Under the pieces are notes generated by a model. That model made no database searches, was not told the origin of the DNA, and worked only from the letters and a program-made list of their open reading frames with translations. The position numbers and the translations under genes are program-made. This document shows positions 25,076 to 34,119 of a stretch of 64,000 nucleotides of DNA, piece by piece. Each line of letters starts with the position of its first letter. Position 1 is the first letter of the stretch. Source of the stretch: Planctomycetota bacterium (GTDB lineage: Bacteria > Planctomycetota > UBA1135 > UBA2386); the NCBI GenBank assembly GCA_019636245.1, contig JAHBXX010000011.1:1-64000 (forward strand), written 5' to 3'.

Positions 25076-27394
25076 TCACGAACCCAGGAACCACTGCGGC
25101 CGGAGACCGAGCCCCAGCGCCGCCAGGACGAGCAGCACCAGCAACCCGACCAGGGGTCGCGGCATGGTCGTCGCTGGCCGGGCTCCCGGCCGGGGGCGGC
25201 CGGCGAACGTGCCGAGCCAGACCCGGTAGAAGGCGACGGCGCCCAGCGTCGTCGCCAGGATCATGCCCCCGGCGACCAGGATGCCGTGCCCGGCGAGGGC
25301 GTGGAACAGCAGGTCCTCGGCGAAGAACACCACGCCGCCCGGCACGCCGGTGAACAGCCAGCCCGCGACGAGGAACAGGCGCGCCGCGGCAGGCTCCCGA
25401 TCGGCGAGCCCGTGGTCGGGCGCCAGGCGGTCGAGGCGGTGACGGCCCTGCAGGTCGAGCACGACCAGCGCCAGCGTCGCGAGCCCGAGGTCGGTGCCGG
25501 CGAGCATCAGGTACTCCGCGCCGAAGCCGTGGTCGCTGGCCAGCGCGCCGGCGACCAGCAGCGCCGACTGCGCCCCGCCGATCGCGAACAGGACGCGCAG
25601 CGGGTCGCCGCGCACCAGCGCGAGGCCGGTCTGCACCAGCGCCGTCAGCACGAACCAGGCGGTCAGCGCTTCCTGGGCCGGTGGCGAGATCGTGGCCGTC
25701 CCGGGGTCGAGCAGCCAGACGGCCAGCGCCAACCCGGGCTGCGACAGCTGCAGCAGCAGGCGCTGCGCCGGCGGCACCGACGACCGCAGCGACTCGAGCC
25801 AGAGGTGGCACGGGAAGGCGCCGCCGACGACGGCGAGCGCGAGCACCGCGATCGCCTCCGACCGCGGCGCGACGGCGTGCGCCGCCGCGGCGGCGACGGC
25901 CAGCAAGGGCAGCCAGGGCAGCGCGGGGCGCCGCCCCTCGCGCCAGGATCGCACGGGCCCGACCAGGGGCAGCGCCAGCACGCCGAGCAAGCCGACCATG
26001 AACAGGCCGTGCCCGGCCGCCAGCCAGCAGGTCGCCGCGGCGATGGCGCCGAGCGCCAACAGGAACCGGGACGAAGCGGCCGGCGAAGCCGGCGCGGCGA
26101 CGTCGCGGCGGTGCCCGCGTGGGGCCGCCAGCACCTCGAGCGCGGCGATGGCGCGGCAGGCTCCGAGCAACGGCCGCGCGATCCAGTGCCACTGCAGCGC
26201 GTCCAGCCAGAAAAGGCGCACGGAGGCGAGGTACAGCCGCCGTTCGAGTGCGGCGGGCAGGACGTGGCCGAGGGACATGCGCCGTTGCAGCGCGACGCCG
26301 CCGGCGAACACCGGGTTGTCCTGGAAGTCCTGGATCAGCGACGACGAGCGCAGGAACTGCCACGTCCGCAGGCCGGCGTGCGCGAACAGGTGCACCGACA
26401 CCAGCGTGTGCCAGCCCGCCGCGAGCTCGGCGTACATCACCCCGATCTGCGCCATCGTCGAGTAGGCGAGCGCGGTCTTGGCGTCCGGGCGCGTACTGCC
26501 GACCAGCATCGCCCACACCGCGGTCAGCAGTCCGATCGCCAGCATCGCCCAGCGCACGCCGGTCTCGGCCAGCCACAGCGGTGCCGTGCGCAACAGCAGG
26601 AACGGCCCGAGGTGCACCGACAGCGCGCCGTAGAAGATCGCGCTGGAGGCCGCCGGCCCCTCCATCGCCCGGTGCAGCCACGGCGACATCGGCAACTGCG
26701 CCGACTTGGCCAGGCTGCCCAGCAGCAGGCAGGTGCCGATCAGCACGGCGTGGTCGGCGCCGACGTCGGCGGCGAAGCCGCGAAAGCCCTGGGCGGGGAA
26801 CGAGTGGTGGACCAGCACCGCCGCGAGCAGCAGCAGGAAGTCGCCGATGCGGTAGTAGACCAGGGCTCGCAGGCTGTTCTGGCCGGCGCGGATCTGCCGG
26901 CGGAAGAAGCCGATCAGCAGCACCGAGCTGGCGCCGACGAGCTCCCAGGCGACGAACAGCGTGTCGAGGTTCCCGGCGAGGCTGAGCAGCCACAGGGCCG
27001 AGGCCAGCAGCATGACCAGGAACCAGTAGCGCGAACGGCCGGGCTCGCGGAAGAACGATGGCGCCGAGAAGCGCACGACGACGGGGTAGACCAGTCCGAC
27101 CAGCGCGAGGTAGAGCGCGCCGAGCCCGTCGACGAGCAGGGTCGGCTGCCAGGCGTAGTCGTGCAGGCGCAGCCATGCCGGCAGTTCCAGCTCGTGCACG
27201 CCGCCAGGCGTCCGCCACCAGGCCCACACCAGCAGCGCCGAACTCGCGGCGACCAGCACCGAGTGGGCCGCCGCCAGCCGGGCCTCGCGGCCCTCGCGCC
27301 AACGGGCGCCGAACAGCAGCGACAGGCCGTGCGCGCACGGCGGCAGCGCCACCATGGCCAGCAGCGGCAACAGCAGCACGTCGAGCGGGATCAC
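25076..27394 (-). CDS. dabB: DabB-like NuoL-type membrane subunit
   Basis: 772-residue polytopic membrane protein of the proton-pumping NuoL/Mrp family. The core helices carry LLLGSLAKSAQLPMSPW followed by AMEGPAASSAIFYG, with the conserved lysine and the proline-broken helix of the family. In the DAB system DabB anchors DabA and is proposed to use the cation gradient to drive directional CO2 hydration. It starts at GTG and its start overlaps the dabA stop (GTGA), so translation is probably coupled. No other complex I or Mrp subunit is nearby, which favours a DabB over a NuoL role. Confidence 0.88.
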   Translation of the reverse strand: MIPLDVLLLPLLAMVALPPCAHGLSLLFGARWREGREARLAAAHSVLVAASSALLVWAWWRTPGGVHELELPAWLRLHDYAWQPTLLVDGLGALYLALVGLVYPVVVRFSAPSFFREPGRSRYWFLVMLLASALWLLSLAGNLDTLFVAWELVGASSVLLIGFFRRQIRAGQNSLRALVYYRIGDFLLLLAAVLVHHSFPAQGFRGFAADVGADHAVLIGTCLLLGSLAKSAQLPMSPWLHRAMEGPAASSAIFYGALSVHLGPFLLLRTAPLWLAETGVRWAMLAIGLLTAVWAMLVGSTRPDAKTALAYSTMAQIGVMYAELAAGWHTLVSVHLFAHAGLRTWQFLRSSSLIQDFQDNPVFAGGVALQRRMSLGHVLPAALERRLYLASVRLFWLDALQWHWIARPLLGACRAIAALEVLAAPRGHRRDVAAPASPAASSRFLLALGAIAAATCWLAAGHGLFMVGLLGVLALPLVGPVRSWREGRRPALPWLPLLAVAAAAAHAVAPRSEAIAVLALAVVGGAFPCHLWLESLRSSVPPAQRLLLQLSQPGLALAVWLLDPGTATISPPAQEALTAWFVLTALVQTGLALVRGDPLRVLFAIGGAQSALLVAGALASDHGFGAEYLMLAGTDLGLATLALVVLDLQGRHRLDRLAPDHGLADREPAAARLFLVAGWLFTGVPGGVVFFAEDLLFHALAGHGILVAGGMILATTLGAVAFYRVWLGTFAGRPRPGARPATTMPRPLVGLLVLLVLAALGLGLRPQWFLGS

Positions 27395-29922
27395 CAGCGC
27401 CCCTCCAGCACGTGGTCGTGGGCCGGATCGAGCGCCATCGGGACCGCGCCATCGGCCATGGGGCCGAACTCCGGCCACGCCGCCCGCCACGGCCGGAACC
27501 CGCCGTCGACGTACAGCTCGATCGCCCCGTCGTCCGGATCGATGCGGCCCAGCTGCAGCCACTCGCCGGCGACGAGGCGCCGCAGCCGCTCGTGGCCGCG
27601 CACCAGCGCGGCGATGGCCGCGGGCGCGGCCTCCATCAGCACGAGGCAGCGCATCGGCTCGTGCAGTTCGACCTGCTGGCGGGCGAGGCCGATGCGCAGG
27701 TCGCTCTTGCTGCCGGTGACGACGCCGAGCAGCGAGGCGACGTTCAGCGGCAGCTTCGAGCCGCAGCCGAACCCGTCGTTGTCGACCCGCGAGAAGTAGT
27801 AGTCCATCGCGATGTTGACGGCGACCGGCACGGTGCCGAGCACGGTCTCGCGCAGCACGCTGCCGTCCGCGTCCTGCGTCGGGTCGTACGAGACCAGGAA
27901 CGCGCGGCGGTCGAGGTTCGAACGGATCGTGCAGCGGCGGCGCCCGACGATGCACATCGCGACCCGGTTGTGGCCGTACTCCGGCCGCGGCTGGGCGAGG
28001 TCGTGGCCGCGCTCCTGCACGTGCTCGAAGGCGCGGTCGGCGGCGACGTCGCCGCGGCCGGGCAGGAGCCGCCGGCAGCGTTCGACGGCGCACTGCTTCG
28101 CCGCCTGCCGCAGGCTCGCGTGCAGCGCGTCGGCCTCGTCCAGGCGGGCGTCGGGCAGCCGCGCGGCGTCGAGCAGTTCGACCCCGTCGGTGGTGGTGTC
28201 GTGCAGGAACGGCACGAACAGCGTCGCGTCGGGCACGTCGACGCCTCGTTCGCGCAGCGCCGCGCGCACGGCGGGGCGGTTGGCGAGCATGGCGAACAGG
28301 CGGGCGTTGGCGGCGCCCGGATTGCCCGAGCAGGCGCCGCAGCCGTAGGCCTGCCGCAGCGGGTTGTTGCTGGTGGTGGAGCCGTGGCCGACCACGGCGA
28401 CCAGCGGCGCGAAGTCGCGCACCAGACCGGCGGTGCGCAGGATCGAGGCGACGATCGCGGCCTGCTCGGCCGGCGAGTAGCCGCCGTCGCCATCGACGTC
28501 CAGGCGCGTGGCCGGCCGCGGCAGCACGAGGCGGCGCACGGCCTGGCGCCAGCGATGCACGCGACCGGGCAGCAGCAGCTTGAACACCAGCGGCACGAAC
28601 GCGAGCAGGCCGGCGGTGAACGACACCAGCACGCCGCGCACCAGGGAGCGCGACCGCGCGTAGAGCATCAGCGCCAGCGAGGCGCGCAGCTGGCCGGCGG
28701 CGCGCGTTCGCGCCCAGGCGCGACCGGCCTCGTCGACCGGCAGCTCGCGGATGGTGCGCGACGGCTCGACGACCGGCGGGCACTGCCGCGTCGGCCGCGC
28801 GGCGCCCAGGGCCTGGAACCGCATGTCGAAGCCGAAGAAGCCGACGGTGCCGAACGTCTCGATGCCGACCTCGGGGCGTTCGAGCTGCCGCCGCAGCGAC
28901 TCCTCGCGGTCGTCCATGCAGACGAGCGCCTGCGCGCGCCGGCCCGCCGGCGGCAGCGGTCGCCGCCGGTCGCGCTCGAGCATCGCCAGCATCGTGCCCG
29001 CGAACGACCGCTCGTAGGCGCGCTGCCAGCGGTGCAGACGGCCCAGGTGGTGCGTGTAGTGCGAATGCACCGGCGCCGGGTGGTGCGGGTGCTCGGCGAC
29101 CAGCGCGTCGTCGAGCGCGTGCATCGACACCAGGACCACGGCCAGCCAGTCGCGCAGGCAGAGCGCGGGCGCCGCCGCCGGCGCCAGCTGCGGCTCGGTC
29201 TCGAGCTTGTGCACCATGCCCGACCAGCCCTTGAGCACGAACAGGGCCTGCAGGCAGTAGGCAGCGGCGTCCGGCGCTCCGGCGAAGGCGCGCACCTCGT
29301 CGTGCACGATCGCGTCGACCGGGCGGCCGGCGCCCAGGTGCCGGGCGAGGCGCGCGCGCAACGCCGGCGCCCACGGCAGGCCGAACGCCGGCAGGGCCTC
29401 GACCGAGGCGAGGAACCACGCCCACAGGCCCTCGCGCGCGAACGGATTCGGCCACGGCGCCAGGCCCTGGTCGAGGTAGCAGGCGATCAGCGGCACCAGC
29501 CAGTCCTGCAGCGGCCGATCGCGGACCGAGTAGCGGATCAGGTGTTCGGCGGCGGGGCCGGGCACCAGCGCGACCGGCGGCACGTCGTCGCCGAGGGCCG
29601 GGTCGGCGAGGAAGCGTTCGACGGCCTCGTCGTCGCTGCGCGGCGGATCCCGGCCGGCCGGCCAGTGCGCGCGCAGGACCGCGCCGAGCGTCGCGCGGCC
29701 GATGCGGCCGTTCGCCAGCTGCTCGCGGAAGAACGACTCCGACTCGTAGGGGCGCGCGCGGTAGAGCGCGGCAGCCTCGCGCACGGCGACCGCGAACGGC
29801 CGGTCCTCGAGCGCCTGCAGGATGTTGTTGTGGACGAAGGCCCAGAGCGGGTTCTGCAGCGGCAGCAGCGGCCGGCAGGCGGCCAGCCACTGCTCGACCT
29901 GCGCGGTGCAGTCCATCGTCAC
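27391..29922 (-). CDS. dabA: DabA (DUF2309) carbonic-anhydrase-like subunit
   Basis: 843 residues, the usual DabA length. DabA is a beta-carbonic-anhydrase-like zinc protein; its known ligands are a Cys-x-Asp pair, a His and a second Cys. Here these are Cys335 and Asp337 (VCMDDREES), His513 (VVGHGSTTSNN) and Cys528 (YGCGACSG), with the same 15-residue His-Cys spacing as the characterised protein, so the site looks intact. The start is GTG at 29922, overlapping the sulP stop (GTGA); an ATG two codons later is possible. It lies between sulP and dabB in one operon. Confidence 0.93.
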   Translation of the reverse strand: MTMDCTAQVEQWLAACRPLLPLQNPLWAFVHNNILQALEDRPFAVAVREAAALYRARPYESESFFREQLANGRIGRATLGAVLRAHWPAGRDPPRSDDEAVERFLADPALGDDVPPVALVPGPAAEHLIRYSVRDRPLQDWLVPLIACYLDQGLAPWPNPFAREGLWAWFLASVEALPAFGLPWAPALRARLARHLGAGRPVDAIVHDEVRAFAGAPDAAAYCLQALFVLKGWSGMVHKLETEPQLAPAAAPALCLRDWLAVVLVSMHALDDALVAEHPHHPAPVHSHYTHHLGRLHRWQRAYERSFAGTMLAMLERDRRRPLPPAGRRAQALVCMDDREESLRRQLERPEVGIETFGTVGFFGFDMRFQALGAARPTRQCPPVVEPSRTIRELPVDEAGRAWARTRAAGQLRASLALMLYARSRSLVRGVLVSFTAGLLAFVPLVFKLLLPGRVHRWRQAVRRLVLPRPATRLDVDGDGGYSPAEQAAIVASILRTAGLVRDFAPLVAVVGHGSTTSNNPLRQAYGCGACSGNPGAANARLFAMLANRPAVRAALRERGVDVPDATLFVPFLHDTTTDGVELLDAARLPDARLDEADALHASLRQAAKQCAVERCRRLLPGRGDVAADRAFEHVQERGHDLAQPRPEYGHNRVAMCIVGRRRCTIRSNLDRRAFLVSYDPTQDADGSVLRETVLGTVPVAVNIAMDYYFSRVDNDGFGCGSKLPLNVASLLGVVTGSKSDLRIGLARQQVELHEPMRCLVLMEAAPAAIAALVRGHERLRRLVAGEWLQLGRIDPDDGAIELYVDGGFRPWRAAWPEFGPMADGAVPMALDPAHDHVLEGRW

Positions 29923-31421
29923 TCCTCAGCCGGCGGGGTCTGGTCGCCGCGGCCCGAGAGTTCGCGCCAGAGCCGGTCGAGCGACGCCTTCACCACCTTG
30001 CCGCCGGCCTTCTCGTAGCCGCTGCGCCAGCTGCGCACGGCCTCGATCGCGGCATGGTCGAGGCCGTCGACCTCGAAGTGCAGGTGCACGGTGCGGCGCG
30101 GCGGCAGTTCGCCCAGCTGGGCGACCAGCGCCGGCACCGCCAGGAAGCTCAGGTGGCCGCCGACCCGCACCTCGAGCGTGCCGTTCGCGTGGTCGGTGGT
30201 CGCCAGCTCGACGCGGCTGGTGCGCCGCAGCAGCAGCAGCAGCGCCAGGGCGAAGCCGATGCCGATGCCCCACAGCAGGTTCCAGAACACGACGCCGAGC
30301 AGCGTCACCAGATAGACGTGCAGGTCGCCGAACGACGCGACCTTGCGGGCCTCCGCGATCTTGACCAGCTTGACGCCGACCTGGACGAGCAGCGCGCCCA
30401 GCGCCGCCATCGGCACGTGGGCGAGCAGGCCGGCGAAGCACAGCACGAACACCGCCATCCACACCCCGTGCAGCGTCGCCGACCATTTCGTCCGCGCGCC
30501 GGAGGCGATGTTCGCGGAACTGCGGACGATGACGCCGGTGATCGGCAGGCCGCCGACGAGGCCGGACAGGGTGTTGGCGATGCCCTGCGCGACCAGTTCG
30601 CGGTCGAGGTCGGCGCGCGGCCCCGGATGCAGCTGGTCGGTGGCGACCGCGCACAGCAGCGACTCGGCGCTGGCGACGACCGCCAGCGCGATGCCGGCGC
30701 CGAGGTAGGCGGTGAACTCGTGGTCGCCGAACGCGGGCAGGCGGATCGCGTCCAGCAGGCTGCCGGCGATCGTGACCCTCGCGAGGTCGCCGGGCAGCAG
30801 CAACGACACCAGGGTGCCGGCCAGGATCGCCACCAGCGAGCCGGGCAGGAACGGCAGCCGTCGACCGAGGCGCGGCCAGGCGAGCAGCACCGCCAGCGTG
30901 ATGCCGCCGACCAGCAGCGCGCCAGGGTCGGCGTGGGCCAGGGCGGCGGGCAGCGTCGCCAGGTTGGCCAGCGCGTTGCTCTTCGGCGTGCCGCCGAGGA
31001 TCGTGTGCAACTGGCCGAGCGCGATCAGGATGCCGATGCCCGCGAGCATCGCGTGCAGCACGGCGGGGCTGATCGCCAGCGCGGCGCGGGCCAGCCGCAT
31101 GGTGCCGCCGAGCATCTGCACGCCGCCGGCGATGGCGCCGACGATGCCCACGCTGGCGAGGCCGAACTGCTGCACGTAGCCGTAGACCATGACCGTCAGG
31201 CCGGCGGCGGGACCGCTGACCTGCAGCGGGGCGCCGCCGAGCAGGCCGACGACGATGCCGCCGATCGTCGCGGCGATCAGGCCCGCTTGCGGGGTCGCAC
31301 CCGAGGCGACGGCGATGCCGAGCGACAGCGGCAGCGCGACCAGGAAAACCACCAGCGAGGCGGGGATGTCGCCGACCAGGCCGGCGAACGGACCGGGCCG
31401 GCGGGGCAGGGTCGTGGTCAT
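29919..31421 (-). CDS. SulP-family anion transporter with STAS domain
   Basis: 500 residues. About 10-14 membrane helices begin with DIPASLVVFLVALPLSLGIA, and the SulP block GLIAATIGGIVVGLLGG followed by SGPAAGLTV is clear. A cytoplasmic STAS domain covers about residues 420-500. SulP members carry sulfate, bicarbonate or other anions. The GTGA overlap with dabA argues for a bicarbonate-related role; the cysC, cysD and cysN genes downstream argue for sulfate. The ATG at 31421 overlaps the stop of a 30-codon upstream frame (ATGA). Confidence 0.92.
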   Translation of the reverse strand: MTTTLPRRPGPFAGLVGDIPASLVVFLVALPLSLGIAVASGATPQAGLIAATIGGIVVGLLGGAPLQVSGPAAGLTVMVYGYVQQFGLASVGIVGAIAGGVQMLGGTMRLARAALAISPAVLHAMLAGIGILIALGQLHTILGGTPKSNALANLATLPAALAHADPGALLVGGITLAVLLAWPRLGRRLPFLPGSLVAILAGTLVSLLLPGDLARVTIAGSLLDAIRLPAFGDHEFTAYLGAGIALAVVASAESLLCAVATDQLHPGPRADLDRELVAQGIANTLSGLVGGLPITGVIVRSSANIASGARTKWSATLHGVWMAVFVLCFAGLLAHVPMAALGALLVQVGVKLVKIAEARKVASFGDLHVYLVTLLGVVFWNLLWGIGIGFALALLLLLRRTSRVELATTDHANGTLEVRVGGHLSFLAVPALVAQLGELPPRRTVHLHFEVDGLDHAAIEAVRSWRSGYEKAGGKVVKASLDRLWRELSGRGDQTPPAEE

Positions 31422-31510
31422 CGCCGCACCTCGAGGCCCCGACCGGAGCGGGCAGGGCGGGGACGGGGAACGGCGAGGGGGCGCCAACGGAGCAGGAGCA
31501 GAGGCAACAT
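31418..31510 (-). CDS. possible 30-residue leader peptide coupled to sulP
   Basis: A 30-codon ATG frame beginning MLPLLLLRWRPLAV and then Arg/Pro-rich ends in TGA that overlaps the sulP ATG by an ATGA junction. A GAGAAT hexamer lies 4 bases before its ATG. No family is known and a chance frame cannot be excluded in this GC-rich DNA. Confidence 0.3.
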   Translation of the reverse strand: MLPLLLLRWRPLAVPRPRPARSGRGLEVRR

Positions 31511-31607
31511 GCGGATTCTCGACGGACCGGTCAGCGCGCGGAACGGGCGCCGGGAAGGGGCACGGTCACCCGGGGACCGCACCAGGCGGCGGGCGACGTC
31601 GCGACGG

Positions 31608-32033
31608 TCAGGCGAGCATCGGCGGCGCGCGCGAGCGCCGGACGCGGCGCCACGGGCCCTCGTCGTCGACGTCCGACCGGCCGGTCGATGGCCGCGGCGG
31701 CGTGGCGGGCGCGGTGATCTCCGGCGGCCGGTCGCCGGGATGCAGTTCCGGTTCGGGCCCCGGCAGCCCCTCCGCCCCGGGTTCGCTGGGCTCCTGCGCC
31801 AGGGTCTCGGCCGCGGGAGCGAAGGCGAGTTCGCCGCCGGGCACCGCGGCTGCCGCGGCCGTGCCGGCGGCACCGGTCGGGCCGGACGCCTGCGGGCCGC
31901 AGGCCAGGGCGCCGAGCCCCCAAACGACCGGCACCAACCCGACGACCAGCACCCACCAGCCCAGGCTCCACGCCGCGGGCCGCGGCGCGCGCGGTGCGCA
32001 CGCGGGCGGCAGGGGGGGAGCCATGGGCGGCAT
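31608..32033 (-). CDS. hypothetical proline-rich single-pass membrane protein
   Basis: 141 residues. A short Pro-rich N-terminus is followed by one hydrophobic helix (about residues 21-45, AWSLGWWVLVVGLVPVVWGL), then a long Ala/Pro/Glu-rich, low-complexity tail ending in basic residues. No family is recognised. It lies 97 bases upstream of the small frame before sulP on the same strand. The 156-base stretch 32034-32189 behind it holds no gene; it contains an AT-richer patch near 32100-32140. Confidence 0.4.
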   Translation of the reverse strand: MPPMAPPLPPACAPRAPRPAAWSLGWWVLVVGLVPVVWGLGALACGPQASGPTGAAGTAAAAAVPGGELAFAPAAETLAQEPSEPGAEGLPGPEPELHPGDRPPEITAPATPPRPSTGRSDVDDEGPWRRVRRSRAPPMLA

Positions 32034-32189
32034 GGGCGGGAAGGACAGTGCCGCTGCCCGGCGGCGGAATCAAGCGAGCCCGGTCCCCTGGTGGTTGTGC
32101 AGCCGTAAACGAAGGCCGATACGTGGTTTGCGGAGTTCGCTCGGGGTGGGGCCACGGCGCCCGGGCGGTTCCGGCCGGCCACCACGCGG

Positions 32190-34040
32190 TCAGACCGCGT
32201 CGAGCGCCGCCACGTGCAGGCCGAGTTCGCGCGTGTCGCCGCCCAGGCCGCGGTCCTTGGGCACGAAGGCGCCGCAGCGCAGCCGGCACTCGACGACCTG
32301 ACCGGCCGGCGCGTTTTCCGGCAGCCGCCAGCGCAGCACCTGGGCACGGTCGCGCGGCACCTCCTGCCGGCCGAGGCAGACGCCGTCGGCCCACAGTTCC
32401 GCCCAGGTGTCGAGGGGCTGCGGCACCAGCGTCACGACCACCTCGCGCCAGGCCGCGGGCGCCGCCAGGTAGAACCAGCACCCGGCCATCGTCCACCGCA
32501 GGCCCGTGTGGCCGTGCGCGGGCGGTTCGGGGTGGTGCCAGCCGGGCCCCAGGCTGCCGGCGTCGGCGGTGCCCATGCGCACCTGGGCCCGCGCCGTGGC
32601 GCAGAAGCGGTCGACGATCGCGTGCAAGTCGCCGACGCCCGACGGCTCCTGCAGCCCCGGCACGATCAGGTCGGCGAACGCGGCGTCGGGCACCTTGCGC
32701 AGCCGTTGGGTCTGGAAGCGTCGCCAGCGCAGCGACAGCGCATGCCGCCGGCACCAGCGGTGCGCCGACTGCACCGCCTCGAGCACGCGCAGCGCCATCG
32801 GGCCGCCGCCCTGGCGCATGTGCTCGGCCAGCGCCTCCATGCGGCCGCGGTCGTGCGCCCGGATGCCGCGCCAGATGCGGCGCAGGCGGGACCGTTCGTA
32901 GTGCTTCCACACCGCCTGCAGGCGGTTGCGTTCGACCATCGCCCGGCGGCGGCCTTCGCGTTCGGCGACCACGTCCTCGGCCTCGGGCGCCGACGGCTTG
33001 CCGGCCGCGGCCATGTCGCCGTGCCAGTCGTGCACCGCGACCGCGCTCGGCACGTAGTAGATCTCGTGGCCGGCGAGCCGCGCGCGCCAGCACCAGTCGA
33101 CGTCCTCGACGTACATGAAGAACGTCGGGTCGAAGCCGCCGAGCCGCCGCAGCGCCGCCCCGCGCAGCAGCAGCGCGCCGCCGCAGACCGCGAACACGCG
33201 CTCGGGCTGGTCGCGCGGGTCGAGGTCGGGCCGGCCGATGTCGCGGTCGGCGGCGAAGCCGCCTTCGCCCATGACGATGCCGGTGCTGTTCAGGATCGTC
33301 GGGCAGCGCCGCATCAGCATCTTGGCGCCGAACGCCGCGCCCGCGGGCAGCGCCTCGGCGGCGGCGACCAGTTCGGACACCATGTCGCGGCGCGCCACGG
33401 CGTCGTGGTTCAGCAGCACCACGAAGTCGGCGCGCGTGCGGTCGAACAGCACGTTGTGGCCGGCGGCGAAGCCGAGGTTGGTCGGCGATTCGAGCACGTC
33501 GATGGTCGGGAACGTGCGCCGCACGAAGTCGGCGGTGCCGTCGCCCGACGCGTTGTCGAGCACCGTGATCCTCAGGTTGGGCCAGTCCTGGTCGAGCAGC
33601 GACTGCAGGCACGGCGACACGTAGTCCTTGCTCTTGTAGGCGAGCACCATCGCCTCGACCGACGGCGCGCTGGCCGGGTCGCGGCCCTGCGGCAGCGCCG
33701 TGATCGCGGCGGCGGCGGCGCGCAGCGCGGCGGTGTCCGGCGCCGCCGCGGCATCGACGAGCGTGCCCGGCACCGCGGCCGCGGCGCGCCGGAGCCGCGC
33801 TTCCCCGGGGCCGCCATCGAGCAGGAACACCGGCGCCGAGACGGCGCCGCGCGCGCGCTCGTGCGCGAGGTCGGCCAGCGGCAGCAGCCGATGCGACCGG
33901 CTCCACGCGGCCGGCGCCTGGTAGGGCTCGGGGCAGAACAGCACCACGTCGCCGCCCAGCCGCGCGAGCAGCGTCGGCACGAGACGCGCCGCCGCGCGGT
34001 CCGCGGGCAGTGGACAGAGGACCAGGGCCAGGGGCGGCAT
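32190..34040 (-). CDS. GT2 glycosyltransferase with C-terminal beta module
   Basis: 616 residues. A GT-A domain starts near residue 128 (SVEAMVLAYKSKDYVSPCL), with LDNASGDGTADFV, the acidic LLNHDAVARRD and the catalytic-type MYVEDVDWCWRARLAG, typical of rhamnosyltransferase-like GT2 enzymes. Residues 1-125 are an unassigned N-terminal domain. Residues 487-616 form a separate beta-rich module (from VRMGTADAG to GGDTRELGLHV) that is also found at the end of the divergently transcribed GT4 gene. The start at 34040 lies 7 bases after a CAGAAT box. Confidence 0.82.
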   Translation of the reverse strand: MPPLALVLCPLPADRAAARLVPTLLARLGGDVVLFCPEPYQAPAAWSRSHRLLPLADLAHERARGAVSAPVFLLDGGPGEARLRRAAAAVPGTLVDAAAAPDTAALRAAAAAITALPQGRDPASAPSVEAMVLAYKSKDYVSPCLQSLLDQDWPNLRITVLDNASGDGTADFVRRTFPTIDVLESPTNLGFAAGHNVLFDRTRADFVVLLNHDAVARRDMVSELVAAAEALPAGAAFGAKMLMRRCPTILNSTGIVMGEGGFAADRDIGRPDLDPRDQPERVFAVCGGALLLRGAALRRLGGFDPTFFMYVEDVDWCWRARLAGHEIYYVPSAVAVHDWHGDMAAAGKPSAPEAEDVVAEREGRRRAMVERNRLQAVWKHYERSRLRRIWRGIRAHDRGRMEALAEHMRQGGGPMALRVLEAVQSAHRWCRRHALSLRWRRFQTQRLRKVPDAAFADLIVPGLQEPSGVGDLHAIVDRFCATARAQVRMGTADAGSLGPGWHHPEPPAHGHTGLRWTMAGCWFYLAAPAAWREVVVTLVPQPLDTWAELWADGVCLGRQEVPRDRAQVLRWRLPENAPAGQVVECRLRCGAFVPKDRGLGGDTRELGLHVAALDAV

Positions 34041-34047
34041 CGGCGGG

Positions 34048-34113
34048 ATTCTGCCGGTGCCCAGGTCGGCGCGCGAGCGCTCCGTTGCGCCCTGCCAGGG
34101 CGTCGCGTCTGAT
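34048..34113. promoter_or_regulatory. candidate divergent promoters of two glycosyltransferase genes
   Basis: Minus strand: CAGAAT (34053-34048), 7 bases before the GT2 ATG. Plus strand: TCTGAT (34108-34113), 6 bases before the GT4 ATG. No Shine-Dalgarno sites. The whole divergent region is only 79 bases. Confidence 0.4.
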
Positions 34114-34119
34114 CCGCCG

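Noticed and set aside
25076..27394. NuoL of respiratory complex I
   Set aside because: No other Nuo or Mrp genes are present and the frame is coupled to dabA by a GTGA overlap.
23738..27799. 1,353-residue Gln/Arg-rich frame opposite cysD, cysC and dabB
   Set aside because: Composition is that of an antisense shadow; the opposite strand has strong family matches over the same span.
32110..32135. TAAA followed by GCCGATAC, resembling a flagellar sigma-28 promoter
   Set aside because: The spacing is about 6 bases, not the 15 required, and no flagellar gene follows.
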